In this document: positions 19,205 through 31,070 of the stretch, piece by piece
Layout of the letters: every line of letters begins with the position of its first letter
Numbering within the stretch: position 1 is the first letter of the stretch
From: Gari tellinella
Taxonomy: Eukaryota; Mollusca; Bivalvia; Cardiida; Psammobiidae
Assembly: GCA_922989275.2 (NCBI GenBank)
Contig: OV277862.1
Location: forward strand, 23,293,543 to 23,357,542
DNA: 64,000 nt
Direction: 5' to 3'
Made by a program: the position numbers and the translations under genes
The notes under the pieces: generated by a model
Told to the model about the DNA's origin: nothing
What the model saw: the letters and a program-made list of their open reading frames with translations, nothing else
Database searches by the model: none

Positions 19205-19645
19205 TCGCAACCGGATGGTGTATTTGCAAAATAAAAGAAAATCTACTCAAATAAAATAAAATGTGTAGCATTATCGTGCATCTGGCATTAGAAAAATATG
19301 ACCAGTCTAAAAACACCCGCAAAAAAGTCTTCAAATCTTAGTTTTTCAGATATTTTCCATCGCTTGTCGACACAACAAAAATTGATCACGTACTTAGACA
19401 TAAACCGGAAAGAATTGTGTAATACACACTGAAATACGTTAAATCGATCGACAATATATGAAATTATGAATAGTCCGGTTATCTCAGGCGGCTAAGTGGT
19501 AGTTTTATTTTCTTATCCCCCCCCCCCCCCCCGGCATGCCGGGTCCCGGGTTCGAATCCTTATCCTAAACTAATTTTTACATGTTCATATAAGCGTTTGA
19601 CATATAATTACCAATTACTATTTCTAATGCTAAATCTGGTTGCGA
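19205..19645. mobile_element. Family F inverted-repeat element with tRNA-like core
   Basis: Terminal repeats TCGCAACCGGAT (19205-19216) and ATCTGGTTGCGA (19634-19645). Inside, 19474-19560 is tRNA-like: an A-box-like CAGGCGGCTAAGTGGTAG and a B box GGGTTCGAATCC, separated by a run of 16 C (19517-19532). It aligns along its length with the second copy at 29293-31496 once that copy's internal insertion is removed. No protein coding capacity. Confidence 0.7.
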
Positions 19646-19859
19646 CTCTCAATAGTATTGCATCATTTGGACTATTAACTCATTAAGTGCCATGCTGCAT
19701 ATAACCAGTTGCAAACAGTTTGTGGCCAGGTCAGACGCCATATTACGGGGCGTCCAATCTCGTTCTAACTATGTAACACTCATATAAATGTTTACGTCTG
19801 CGAGAAAACTGAAAGTCAGATTTTTATGCTTTTCAAACTGAAGAAAAAGTGTAATGTGA

Positions 19860-20410
19860 ATGCCAAACAGTTTTTATCCAGATCAGACACTGTTTTACAT
19901 TGCGTCTGATCTAAATTCAAACTGTTTTAAATGTTAAACAAGCCGCGCTTAGGATAATAAGGGTTAAACTTACCCCATAGCCTGTTTCTAATTTTGAAGA
20001 TAAGTGACTACTTAACGCAGGTTGAAAGTAACTTGCAGCCTGCTTTGAGCTACTTAATATCTGCTAGGATAAAGAAATTATTTAATTTGGTACATGTTCA
20101 TAACTGTATAAGTTGGATTTGTTTTCTTCAGTGAAGGCATAAATGAAATGAGCATTAAGGCGCCCCTATGCGGTAAAGGGTTAAGCCACATTCACCAATT
20201 ACCCAATTAATACGCATTTTTACGCGTCTATTTCATTCATCCACTGAAGAAAATAGTTCCAAATTATACAATTTTGAGTATTTATCAGAAAAAATATGTT
20301 CTATTTAGTAGTAGATGGTAGCTAAAAGCAGGCTGAAGGTAAAGTAGAATGCATCTGAAGGCGCATTCTGCTTTACTTTCAACTTTCAACCTGCTTTAAA
20401 AACGTTTTTA
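19860..20410. repeat. Family A and family C MITEs
   Basis: Family A core at 19865-19930 (GATCAGACACTG...TGCGTCTGATC). Family C copy at 19963-20185 (TACCCCATAGCCTGTTTCTA start) followed head-to-head by a second copy at about 20195-20405 in the opposite orientation. Confidence 0.6.
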
Positions 20411-20659
20411 AGTCAAAATGATAAAAATCACAATCTTGAAAGAAAGTGCAGACGACAATTTAAGCAGCAGATAATATATCAGTATGCGAGTTATTCTACA
20501 GGCGATGTTATAACCTGGCTGTAATAGGCGACACCATATGTCCTTGCTCTCACACACACACAGTTCAGTGCTTCATTTCTTAGAGCACAAACCAGAGGAC
20601 TAGACTATGGCAAAATTATTCTGTCGTTTACTTGTGAGAGCATGTGACAAAAAAGGGAA

Positions 20660-21295
20660 GCTGGCTAGTGGCTACCGGTATGTACTATGTTTGAAAGTTT
20701 ACTAACAGTTCAAATGAACAGTTGGCTGGTAGCTACCAGAATGTACTGTGTTTGAGAGTTTACTAACAGTTCAAATGAACAGCTGGCTGGTAGCTACCGG
20801 TATGTACTATGTTTGAAAGTTTCCTAACAGTTCAAATGAACAGCTGGTTGGTAGCTACCGGTATGTGCTTTACTTCTATGTTTGACAGTATACTTACACT
20901 TCCATAGGACAGCTGGCTAGTAGCTACCGGTATGTACTTTACTACTATGTTTGATGGTATACTTACACTTCCATAGGGCAGCTGGCTAGTAGCTACCGGT
21001 ATGTACTTTACTTCTATGTTTGACAGTATACTTACACTTCCATAGGGCAGCTGGCTAGTAGCTACCGGTATGTACTTTACTTCTATGTTTGACAGTATAC
21101 TTACACTGCCATAGGACAGCTGGCTAGTAGCTACCGGTATGTACTTTACTACTATGTTTGACAGTATACTTACACTTCAAATAGACAGTTGGCTAGTAGC
21201 TACCGGTATGTACTTTTCTACTATGTTTGACAGTATACTTACACTTCAATAGGGCAGCTGGCTAGTAGCTACTGGTATGTTCTGTGTTTGAGAAA
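20660..21295. repeat. Minisatellite, 69-bp unit, about nine copies
   Basis: The unit is GGCTAGTAGCTACCGGTATG TACTTTACTTCTATGTTTGA CAGTATACTTACACTTCCAT plus AGGGCAGCT. The first three units (20660-20860) are shorter, about 60 bp (TTTGAAAGTTTACTAACAGT TCAAATGAACAGCT). The last units carry CACTTCAAATAG. It is flanked on the right by a family C MITE (21330-21530). Confidence 0.8.
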
Positions 21296-21702
21296 ATACA
21301 TGTGCTAACACTTCAAATGAAATTGATTATACCAACCCTTTACAACATAGCCTGTTTCTTCGTTTTGAAGACGTGTAACAACTTAAAGCAGTTTAAAGTA
21401 AGGCAGAATGCCATCACCAGTTAGGATATAGAAAATATTTCCTAGTTTGCATAGCCATGACTGTATTAAGTAGAACCTTTTTCAGTTGAGGAATAAATAT
21501 AGGGGTATCTATGGGATAACGAGTTAATCGGTATGCATTAAAAAGTGGGAGGGGGTCAAAGACAAAGATTTTTATAAGAAATGCCAGAAAAGAATACAAT
21601 TACGCCATAAAATGATAATGGATATCATGATGGGGAGGAGAATTATGAAAGGAGGAAGACGACAACGAGAATGCTAGTTATTATTATAATTATCATATAC
21701 AG

Positions 21703-21895
21703 TCAAAACTCGGTACTTCGAACTCGCGTTATTTCGAACATACCCACATTTCAAAGTTAAAACGTGGCTTAGCTACGTTTTAACTTTGAAATATGGTCAT
21801 GTTCGACTTAAGGGATACGAATGATCGAAATTCAACTTATGAAATACTGTTCCGATCGATTTAAGCGAGTTTGAAGTATCGAGTTTTGACTACTA
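21703..21895. mobile_element. Hairpin MITE, CAGTCAAAACTCG ends
   Basis: Left CAGTCAAAACTCGGTACTTC, right GAAGTATCGAGTTTTGACTA; central arms TTTCAAAGTTAAAACGTGGC / GCTACGTTTTAACTTTGAAA. TA flanks on both sides would fit a Tc1/mariner-type target (inference). Confidence 0.65.
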
Positions 21896-21899
21896 ATAG

Positions 21900-22915
21900 T
21901 GTTGGTGTTGTTAAGGTAATAGTGCAGTGCAAATCAAGATGGCCACCAAAACAAGTAGTGGCGGTGCATTTATGGTGAAAACAGCAAAGATATTACTCAA
22001 CCCCTAAAAATTTAACTCTATACAACTGAAAATTATATCCCTCTATTCATTTGCAGTTATAGAAAATAATAAAAACGTTTTTAAAGTGACAAGAAATTAC
22101 CTCCAAATTTACCAAACTTTGGGCAATTCCACCAACATCTGCGGCTAACTAATTCCAAAACTATCAATGACATTGTAATTTTCAAACTGTTCCCGAGGTG
22201 CAAGGAATCCTTATTTTCTCTTTAGAATGTCCATTTGAACACTATACAGTCTGACATTATACCCATTGTCACCAAGCATTTCAATTCTCCATATTGGCTA
22301 ACACATGTATTTGAAATAAGTCCTTTGAAAAGTATGGTGGTCAAACATTGTCAAAGTAAAAACATCAAATGAATGCTACATAACAGCAGCATGCTAGTAC
22401 CTGTACAAACCATTGTGGATTCCAAAGTAACTAGAGCACTGACCAAGTCAGAAAGTATTCCACAAAAGGAGGAGTAAAACACAATGAGAAAACTGCTCTC
22501 AAGTTCAACACATAGTATCAACAAGGCCAAAAGTTAGAGTTAAATGAAAATCATTCAAGGGGTAAAGAAGATATGACGTTGTCTTTCGTGGCCTAGTTTC
22601 TTACCAGCATTGCAAATATTGAGCTACTGCAAACACTGTCCGAAAATCTGGCTAAATCCAATGAAAACTATTTCAGTAACAGAGAAAACAGGGCTAAAAT
22701 GGTTTTGTTCTTTTTTGTAAATGAGTATGCCTTATTCAATTTAGCCGGATTTCAAAATCGGCCAAGATTTTACACATTCATATCAACATGTTCAGAACGT
22801 TTTTACAATTCAGCTTAAACTGCTTGAGTCCCAAATAGGATTAGGCTAAAATTGACAAATTGTAGTTGTTAAAGGGTAATTATACTTGGATGAAAAGTAT
22901 AAGAGTTAGTAAGCA
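21900..22915. other. Intergenic, no feature recognised
   Basis: AT-rich unique-looking sequence. It could be the 5' part of the decayed LINE that follows, but no domain is readable. Confidence 0.35.
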
Positions 22916-22917
22916 GA

Positions 22918-23196
22918 CAAGGTTAAATATGGTCAATCACGAAAAATTACTGACCAAGCTACATCACTATGACATAAGAGGACCAGTATCTCAGGTCTGT
23001 GGCAGTAGCTGCAAATATTTACATATCCTCCACCATCCCAGTTCCATCAGGTGTCCCCCAGGGTGATGTCCTCGGCCCATTACTATTCCTCATTTACATT
23101 AACGATTTTTGCGGGTGTGTAAGTCAATTCAAAGTACACCTATTCGCTGTTGACACAACTATATACCTGTCCTTTTCCATTGTCGATACTGATCAT
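22918..23196 (+). pseudogene. LINE reverse-transcriptase fragment, decayed
   Basis: Two frames carry non-LTR reverse-transcriptase pieces: VNHEKLLTKLHHYDIRGPVS (about 22930-22990) in one, VPSGVPQGDVLGPLLFLIYI (from 23041) in another, so a frameshift separates them. The active-site box reads FAVD where functional copies have FADD or YADD. No endonuclease or RNase H part is readable. Dead copy of a CR1/Jockey-like LINE. Confidence 0.75.
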
Positions 23197-23199
23197 ATA

Positions 23200-24636
23200 T
23201 GTATGTATTAGCATATATTTTAAGTAATTAAGTCATACCTTTCGAGATTTCGCAGTAATAGATCTACATTTCATTATTTCATATAATACTGTATTTATAA
23301 TTATTTTATAATATAATTTAGAAATAAATAACACTAGAACACGCAAAAATATCTTAATGACAAACAAGTGTCACTAATTCGACGTATAACTTGACATACC
23401 CATACGTACACATACATGTACCTTGGTTGACGTTTCTACAGTGGTCGAATTCTCTCGGTCATGGCTGTAAAGCTTTTTTGATTTTTCAAGCAGTTCGTCG
23501 TATGAAACCTGATTAGTTATAAAGTTCTGAAACAGGCCAGTAACACTAGGCACGATCATTGTTTATGGCATAGTTATAGCGTAACAGGTCAACTTCCGGT
23601 CTAGTATGCATGAAAGCTGCAGGGTACCTTTTCGATAACACTTGCTATGAGTATTAATTAGATTTTCATTTAACGATGCCTGATGGTTGTAGATCTAAAT
23701 GCTTGCTGTTTAGCAAAACTGAATATTGATAGCTTCACGCCGTCGTTAAATCTTATTAAGCAGCTCCAAGTAGTTTTGATAATGATCACATACATAAATA
23801 TATAATCAACAATTTTTATATATCAAGTTTAGATATGTTTGCATATCCAGAAGCGAACGACGCGTACCGCGGTGTCCGGTCTCGATTCAAACTGGTTATC
23901 ATTCATGAGTAGCTTCGTTTTTTAGAAAAAAAAAACATGACGGATTGGTGGTTAGCTTTATCACAAACGATCTATTTGAAGCAGACGATCATTATTTATT
24001 TTTAAAAATTCATTCGTACATAGCAAAGTGACTAATAGTGCAGACCGTGGTATGGGGGTCATTTAGGCTCCGTCTGATCTGGGTCTATACTGCTTGCATT
24101 AGACTAATTTAATGTTTACAGGTACATAAATGATGAGTGTAGATTCTACTCGTTACTAGTTGCAATATATTTAATGCAACAATAAGAGATATATGCATGC
24201 ACATGCCATAACTGTTCATCGTGTGCTACATTAGTAGGTGCATGGGTGAAAACGATCAAGGTTTATGTAAAATACACTAATAACGCATTTTACAGGTATA
24301 GAATGTGCGAAAAATCAATTAATTATCACTTAATACCGTATTGAACTTCCCTCCTACATATCCTTTATGTGGTACGCTTCAACCAAAATGGTACGTTTTG
24401 ACTCGGACTGTTTGACTATGGTACGTTTTGACCATAACCCCTTTTATTTTCCCCAAGGTATAATTTCCCATTGGAAGGAAGATCGATTATAATTCAATTG
24501 AATATTCCAGAGAAATTTGCGAACATTCTTAATTCAGACCCAAACACCACACCGTAGACAATATATTTATACCTGGTGGTTGCACACTATTTGCACGGGA
24601 TTTTCAAGATTTCCGAAGGCAACCCATTTGTTAACA
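23200..24636. other. Intergenic with family A remnants
   Basis: Diverged family A fragments near 23850-23895 and 24030-24100, and a repeated TGGTACGTTTTGAC motif at 24390-24440. Nothing coding recognised. Confidence 0.4.
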
Positions 24637-24944
24637 ACAATGAGCGTGTTCACCTGAGACCCTCGAGTCGACCCGAGTTCCTCAGGTTACAGGTGAACAA
24701 ACCGTGTTCGTACTCGAATGACGTCAAATGACCTCTGAACCGAACTCTAGGCTAACCCAGTCTCTGCGCAGGGTTAGTCGAGTTTCAAAATGGCGTCCGA
24801 AAATGACAACGCAAAATCCAAATAGTAAAAAGCTAAATACCGTATAATTTACGCATGTATAAGAGTGTTTTAATGAACAGTCCTGTAACCATGCTATAAG
24901 GTAACAAATAGTTAGCCTAGGGTTTCATTGTTCGACATTATAAT

Positions 24945-25116
24945 TGTGGTGTATATGAATAACGGAGACAAAGTTCTGCTAACTATACATTTACTAATAA
25001 CGTCTAATCTCTATAGCGGTCTACTGGCTAGTCCCGGTCAGCATGCAGTGCCCGTGGTACTGCTATCATAGATGCATGTAATATGATACATATGCCATGT
25101 ACAGTGATACACTACA
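24945..25116 (-). repeat. LTR (3' LTR of the minus-strand element)
   Basis: 172 bp, begins TG and ends CA, 171/172 identical to the other LTR. Preceded by target copy ATAAT. Confidence 0.9.
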
Positions 25117-25128
25117 TCTCTCCCTTGC
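25117..25128 (-). promoter_or_regulatory. Polypurine tract
   Basis: GCAAGGGAGAGA on the minus strand abuts the 3' LTR, the expected place and composition for plus-strand DNA priming. Confidence 0.65.
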
Positions 25129-25657
25129 TTTTTAATATAAATGTTAAAGCATTTATAACCAGTGAATTCAAAATATAATTTGGTTACTGTAACTTTATTA
25201 GAACAGTAATAAACATTGCTAGTTCAAAATGTAGTACATGTATATCAGTGAGCTTTAAACATTACGAAATATTTCACTAACTACAATGCAAATACAATGC
25301 AAGTTCTAAAACTAAATCTATATCTCTCTCTGGGACGGATACAGCATGCGACCTGAAGTCAACTTATGATATCTGAAGTGTCTTTAATCACCCATTAGCG
25401 TCTGCAGTTTAGCATTCGCTTGACATATTCCATGTCTTCATGTCCTGAATTAAATTGAATGTATAAACAAAGTGTGAAAGAATATCACAATTAAGACTGA
25501 CACATGCTGCTAAGTAATGGGTTAAGTCTGTTTATGCACCATTATCCCTGGTCTGCGAGTAAAATTTATGAGTCTGTCCACGGCGTTAATCTAAACAGCT
25601 CCATGATAAGGTCATTGGGTTGAGGTGAAACCAGTCAATTTCTATTTACACACAAAA

Positions 25658-26875
25658 TCAGAATATTTCCCAGGTGCTTTGATTAATCTGCTGAAGCACA
25701 TTTTGGTACATCTCGCTCGCACACGACACTCCAAACATAAGCCTTTTGTAGCGAAACTGTCCTGTATGAGTCACAAACGTTGTTATCTCACGGGAACTCT
25801 CATCCAATTCGATCTGATGGTACGCGTGTTTAATATCCAATTTACTGAATATTTTCGAACCGTTCATTTCCTGCAGAATGTCGTCTATTGTAGGTATCGT
25901 GTGATGTACTCGTCGCACGGCCATGTTTGCTAGTCTCATGTCCACGCACAGACGGATGTCGTTTTCTTTTGGCACAATTACAACCGGCGACACCCACCTG
26001 CTGGGTGTGTCAACCTTCTCTATTATGTCCGTCTGTATGAGACTGTCTAGTTTGGCTTCTAACCTGTCCCGTAGATGGTAGGGAACCCGTCTGACAGGTT
26101 GTATAACAGGTGTTACCTTGTCATCGATAGGAATTTGCATTTTGAACTCCTTCAATTTTCCTATCCCAGAAAACAAATCTGGGTATTTGTTTGTGATATC
26201 ACTACTAATGTTGCAAATCTGCGGACCTACTCTTAACACATCCAAGGATATCGCCGTGTTCTTCCCTAATAGGGACTGTCCCTTCCCGTCAAGCACGGTG
26301 AATTCTACTCTTTCTGCCTTCCTGTCGTTTCCTTTGATATTTGCTTTAAATATCCCTGCCAGTTTCAGCGGCGATTTAGAGCCATACGCGAAAATCTGTT
26401 TGTCTGTCAGTTGATTTGAAAGACACTCAAAATTCGACTGCGATTTGAGAAATTTCCATGTGTTAATATCAATCACATTGCATGTAGCCCCTGAATCTAT
26501 AATCATATTTAGAGGGATGTTTCCGACCTCTACATTTATTCTTGTTGTAGCAAATTTGTCCCTTACTGTAAACATGAAGTCTTCAGGATTCTCTGGTTCT
26601 GTGGCAGGTTCCTGTAGGGAGCGTACATTTCTGTGAGGCTTGTTCTTTTGCACGGGTGCTGTTTTAACAGTCCTACATTTAACAGCAAAATGACCCCGAT
26701 TTCGACACTTTCGACATTTTGCATTTTTAGCTGGGGCAAGCAGTGTCTTTTGATCTGTGCCCTCTTCGTCCACAGCTAAAGCATTCGATCGACTCCTGAC
26801 TGTATTGTTTCCTTTGTCGGCCTTGGATTCGGAGCGCGTTTTCACTGTAATTTGCGTTATCCACTTTACTGTCAT
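25658..26875 (-). pseudogene. pol fragment: zinc knuckle, protease, truncated reverse transcriptase
   Basis: A 405-codon frame. A CCHC knuckle is at residues 54-67 (CRKCRNRGHFAVKC). The aspartic protease has IIDSGAT with the active-site Asp at 127. Reverse transcriptase starts near 285, with the first catalytic Asp in SKLDIKHAYHQI (347) and MFGVSCASEMYQ. The frame then leaves homology after QQ (396) and stops nine residues later, before the YxDD box. The frame is offset from gag, with the change near a run of four C at the gag end. The deletion makes the protein inactive. The first roughly 45 residues overlap gag and are probably not translated as such. Confidence 0.85.
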
Positions 26876-27458
26876 TTTCCATTTTCAGAGCACTGAACTG
26901 CGCTCGCTCGAAAGTTGCGGAATGTTCTAGAACTCTTTCTAAAGTAAGTTCTTTTTCGGAGAGAAACTTCCTCCTCAAAATAGTTGAACAACATTTTTCG
27001 ACTTTTTGATCCCTGATCCGGTCGTTTACGTCTGTGAAATCACAGGACATCGCCATTTTCTTGAGTCTAGTCGCATAGTCCTGCACAGATTCCTTCGGAT
27101 CTTGAGTTTCGGAATTAAACTTGTGTCTCTCAAATGAAATGTTCTTTTTTGGTTTGAAATAATTGTCCAATTTTTCGACTGCTGTGTCATAATCATTATC
27201 GACCCCAGTGTCGTCCAGTGTCTCAAAGATTTCCTGCACCTCCTGGCCAACAAGGTGAAGTAATAACGCTCTCTTTTGCGTTTTGTCCTTTACGCCCGAT
27301 CCCACGACGAAATATTTGAACGATTTCATCCAGCTGTCCCATCTGCTGGCTAGGCTGGATGGATCACCATTGAGCTGAAACGGCTCAATGCTCGGCACTG
27401 TAAGTGCTTTTGCCATTACGGAATTTAATCCAAGTTGCAGCAACTTTAAATGTCCCAA
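26727..27458 (-). pseudogene. gag-like protein of the LTR element
   Basis: A 243-codon frame. The likely true start is Met 15 (27416, MAKALTVPSIEPF), since the first 14 codons cover leader repeats. The capsid-like region (residues 30-200; WDSWMKSFKYF, YFKPKKNISFERHKF, DYATRLKKMAMSC) matches Gypsy-type gags. It ends with a CFSCGRRGHRSKDTAC knuckle and stops right after. The second knuckle lies in the pol frame. It would package the element's RNA. Intact as a frame, but its pol partner is truncated. Confidence 0.8.
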
Positions 27459-27539
27459 ACGGAATTTAATCCAATTCGCACCACCGTATTTAAATCAACG
27501 GAATTTAATCCACATCTAGACTTTAATAATTCAGTCTTG

Positions 27540-27557
27540 ATCCCATCCTCGTCGCCA
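27540..27557 (-). promoter_or_regulatory. Primer binding site, tRNA-Ser(GCT) type
   Basis: The plus strand reads ATCCCATCCTCGTCGCCA, which equals the last 15 bases of metazoan tRNA-Ser(GCT) plus CCA as I recall it. It lies 7 nt inside the 5' LTR. Between it and gag, ACGGAATTTAATCCA is repeated about three times (27419-27512). Confidence 0.75.
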
Positions 27558-27564
27558 AGCTTTC

Positions 27565-27736
27565 TGTGGTGTATATGAATAACGGAGACAAAGTTCTGCT
27601 AACTATACATTTACTAATAACGTCTAATCTCTATAGCGGTCTACTGGCTAGTCCCGGTCAGCATGCAGTGCCCGTGGTACTGCTATCATAGATGCATGTA
27701 ATATGATACACATGCCATGTACAGTGATACACTACA
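27565..27736 (-). repeat. LTR (5' LTR of the minus-strand element)
   Basis: 172 bp, TG...CA, followed by target copy ATAAT at 27737-27741. Confidence 0.9.
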
Positions 27737-27941
27737 ATAATCATAAAATTGCCATTATTGGTCCGGGTTGGCGTGGTTCCCATTTTGTTTTAGGCCGTAA
27801 TTTGACCCATTACTTACTCGTCTGAAGGGTTTGTCGTTCTGCTGAACGATGCGTGCGCATTCGGAATTTAGCGCAATTTTACGTCATTTGATCAACTCTA
27901 CTTGACTCGCGAGTCTCAGGTGAACACGCTCAATGAGAGTT

Positions 27942-29292
27942 GGCCCTTATCGAACGAAGATCGTTAACTCACGCCCATATAATTAGATCATACCTGTATT
28001 ATATAATTGGTTTTGAACCAGATCTTAGTGCGATTATGCAAATGTTAGCATACGTTTCTGATTTTATGCTTGGAAGTTAATTGTTTAATTCGCATATATG
28101 TTATAATCTATAGGGTATGAATGTGTACTTTTTGCGCAAAGCCGGGATCAGTATTGTCGTTTGTACTTTAAATGAGTTATTCGGCTATGAAGAAAAAAAT
28201 CACAACAAAATTATCTAAAACGCTATAAATTTCGACTTCGTCTTCAAAACAGTTGAATCTGAATTAGAAAAATTGTATCTAAAACAATGACGTTCATGTT
28301 TATGAAAATAAATACATGTACGATCTTTTCGCGAAAGTAGTTTTGGAGCGCAATAATATTTCTTCCATTACGAGTGATTCGGTGTCATCTTTTAGCCTGT
28401 ATGTAAACAAAAGCGAACAGATTTTCAGGAGAGAGAATCTAATGAAAAACAATATTGATCTGGGAATCAAAAACGTGCATGTTGTAGTCTCATTTCTCGC
28501 CTTGTAGAAAAGCAAGTAAGTGTATGATCAACGTAGGAACAGAGCTTTAGATCCAAAATAGTCGTACCACATTTCACTATACATGTCGTCTTTTGGCTTC
28601 AAAATGGCGATGGGTTTGTTTCACTACATGTGGTAGAATATTTTCAAAACACTTTTTCAGAAAGAAATGCTTGAAAATAACATTCCTGTCATCTCAATGA
28701 AGAACCGGGTTGCAATTTGTCATAGTTTTTCTGTTGAATTGTTTGCTATACAGTGCCGGTGCACTTGCCCAAAAAATGCTTGTAAATAATTATCGAGGCA
28801 GCTTTTGTCGGCATAGTTCGGTCAGTGTTAGAACATATACACATGCTTTGAATTGGACTGTGTGTTTTGATTGAGACTCATCTCTGTAAAGCATGAGTAG
28901 CATTTGACCTCAAAGTTTGCTACACTAGCCAGAATTCAATATGGCCATGCACTATTACCTTAAAAGAAAGGTGCTAGTGATTGCAAAGGAGCAAAACATT
29001 TTTATTTGTTTCTGTACGAATGTTTGTGTTAACACGATGCATAACATGTAGAACTTGTTAGTTTGTTAATTTGCGTAGACTGTTGACGCATCATCTTATC
29101 TAAGTGTCCAGCAAGGCGGCAGACAGTTTGTACCCATGTACCCTAGGCATTTTCAATAGGACACTGTACAGTGATCATTTTACCTATGCATCCTGAGTCA
29201 TATACTCATTAAATTTACCAGGGACTTACATTGCATTTGATGAAAAGTTGCAAGTTCCATGGATCCATAGCTTTTTCTGGCCTATTATGCCT
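27942..29292. other. Intergenic, no feature recognised
   Basis: AT-rich with no element ends or exons that I can support. A missing 5' exon of the acetyltransferase gene could lie here or in 31500-32100. Confidence 0.35.
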
Positions 29293-29387
29293 TTAAAGGG
29301 ACTCGCAACCGGATGGTGTACTCAAAATAAAATAAAATACTCAAATAAAAGCAAATTTGTGGCATTATTTGGCTTCTGACAATAAAA

Positions 29388-31070
29388 AACAAGAGGGCCA
29401 TGGCCCTTAATTCGCTCACCTGAGGACATAATTATATTGTAGTTTGTACCTAAATTGACTGGGCAAGACAACATTTTAATATAACTATAAATGGAGTTAT
29501 CTTCCAGACTTGAAAACATGACAAAAGGGAATTCTGTTTTCAAGCTTATGACCCTTATCCATGACACATCCTCTTATCAAGCTATTTCCATTACCGGTAA
29601 ATAAATGATATTTATTTCACTAGCGTCGGAAGAACTGGAATTATTTTCCTGACAATAAAATATGACAAAGGGGAAAAACAAAATATTGCTGCCATTCTGT
29701 ATGGCATTTTCTCTCATCAGTTTCTTTCCATACATAAAATCATTACAATAGCATCAGTAGAACTGGAGTTGTCTTCCGGACAAGAAAATATTACAAAGGG
29801 AAATAACTCCAAAAAAGCAATGATGTCAGAGTTATGGCCTTTGCAAATGGCACTTCCTCTCATTCGGCCCTTTCCAAATATGCAACTTCATTTTACCCAT
29901 AACCCCATAGCCTGTTTCTAGTTTTGAAAATAGGTGGCCACCTAAAGTAGGTTGAAAGTAAAGCAGAATGTGCCTTAAGGCACACTCTGATTTACTTTCA
30001 AACTGCTTTCAGCTACAATCTACTAGGATATAGAAATTTATTTCTTATCTTACATTTTCATGACTGTACAAAGTGGAATTATTTTCTTCAGTGGAGGAAT
30101 AAATAATTAAAGGCCTAAAAATGCATATTTATGGGGTAATGGGTTAACAAATATCAGTATTTGTTGAATTGGAGTTACCTCCTGGACAAGAAAAAATGAC
30201 AAGACGTACAGATAACTCTGATAAAACCAATATTAAACATATGTATAAATATGGCATAAGACATAATTACATAACTGTCAGTGGATCACTTCCAGATCCT
30301 GTTTCTCTAAGTATGAAGCAGACTGAACCATTTCTAAACTTTAGCAGACAACATGTTCAGCATACACCACCAGTTCTGTTGCTGTACAGCAGTTGACCTG
30401 AGGTCAGTTATGCAATTCTGCCAGTAGCAAAATTATAGCTGGGAACTTAACTCTTATAATGCTGAATTGATATCTGCTATACATATTGTATGTGAATTTT
30501 GTAAAGCAAATCATACTTTACATTTTCTAAATTAAAAAAACTATGTAAGTAAATGGCAAATAGTTTGGAGCCAGATTAGATGCAGCATAATGTAGCATCT
30601 GACCTGGATCCAAACAGTTTGCAAATATAGGTGATTCAGTATAAGGGTGCTTGAACCCTTCTTAAACCAGTAAAACAGTAAAACTGAATAAAGCGGCAAT
30701 GAAAAAATCCCTATAGTGAATCTCTATGGTCAGTTTTGGCTTTGATATGAACAATTTTGAGAGAGAATCACCAGGAGATACTATAAAAAAATATCAAAGC
30801 TGTGGGCCTAGCAGTTTTTGACAAGAAGATTGTTTAAAGTTTTTCGCTTTTTTTAATAAAGTTCAATAAGTAGTCCACTTTTGAAGTTCATTTTAACAAT
30901 TTCTGTAGAGAAGTATCCAAGGAACACCCTGAGCAAGTTGAAATTTCCGTCAAATTATCGGTTTCAGAGGAGATGTCACTTGAAGTAAATTTGAACGGAC
31001 GGACGGGCGGACGACGGACGGCGGGCGATCACAACAGCTCACCTTGAGCCTTCGGCTCAGGTGAGCTAAA
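29388..31070 (+). mobile_element. Terminal-hairpin element P1
   Basis: Starts AACAAGAGGGCCATGGCCCT and ends GGTGAGCTAA A. The 5' hairpin is AGGGCC/GGCCCT followed by TCGCTCACCTGAG; the 3' hairpin is GCTCACCTTGAGCC-TTC-GGCTCAGGTGAGC (31037-31066) after a GACGGACG-rich stretch. It sits inside a family F element, which gives an empty-site comparison. It contains a family C MITE (about 29894-30147) and a family A hairpin (30556-30622). Confidence 0.7.

Larger units (their letters stand above)
24945..27736 (-). mobile_element. Ty3/Gypsy-like LTR retrotransposon, young, internally deleted
   Basis: Two 172-bp LTRs (24945-25116, 27565-27736) differ at one position (T/C). The 5-bp target duplication ATAAT lies at 24940-24944 and 27737-27741. 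On the minus strand the order is LTR, primer binding site, gag, protease, N-terminal reverse transcriptase, then about 540 bp of non-coding sequence, purine tract, LTR. The rest of reverse transcriptase (with the YxDD box), RNase H and integrase are missing, so it cannot move on its own. Near-identical LTRs imply a recent insertion, probably with enzymes supplied by full-length relatives. Confidence 0.9.
24637..27936. mobile_element. Hairpin element split by an LTR retrotransposon
   Basis: Left end CAATGAGCGTGTTCACCTGA G (from 24639) and right end CTCAGGTGAACACGCTCAATG (to 27934) are complementary, followed inward by CGAGTCGACCCGAGTT / GACTCGCGAGTC and GACGTCAAATGACC / ACGTCATTTGATC. Without the 2.8-kb insert it would be about 500 bp. 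Confidence 0.65.

Noticed and set aside
18825..19334. 169-codon minus-strand frame
   Set aside because: It runs through a (CA)n tract, a family A remnant and the left part of a family F element; the peptide has no recognisable domain.
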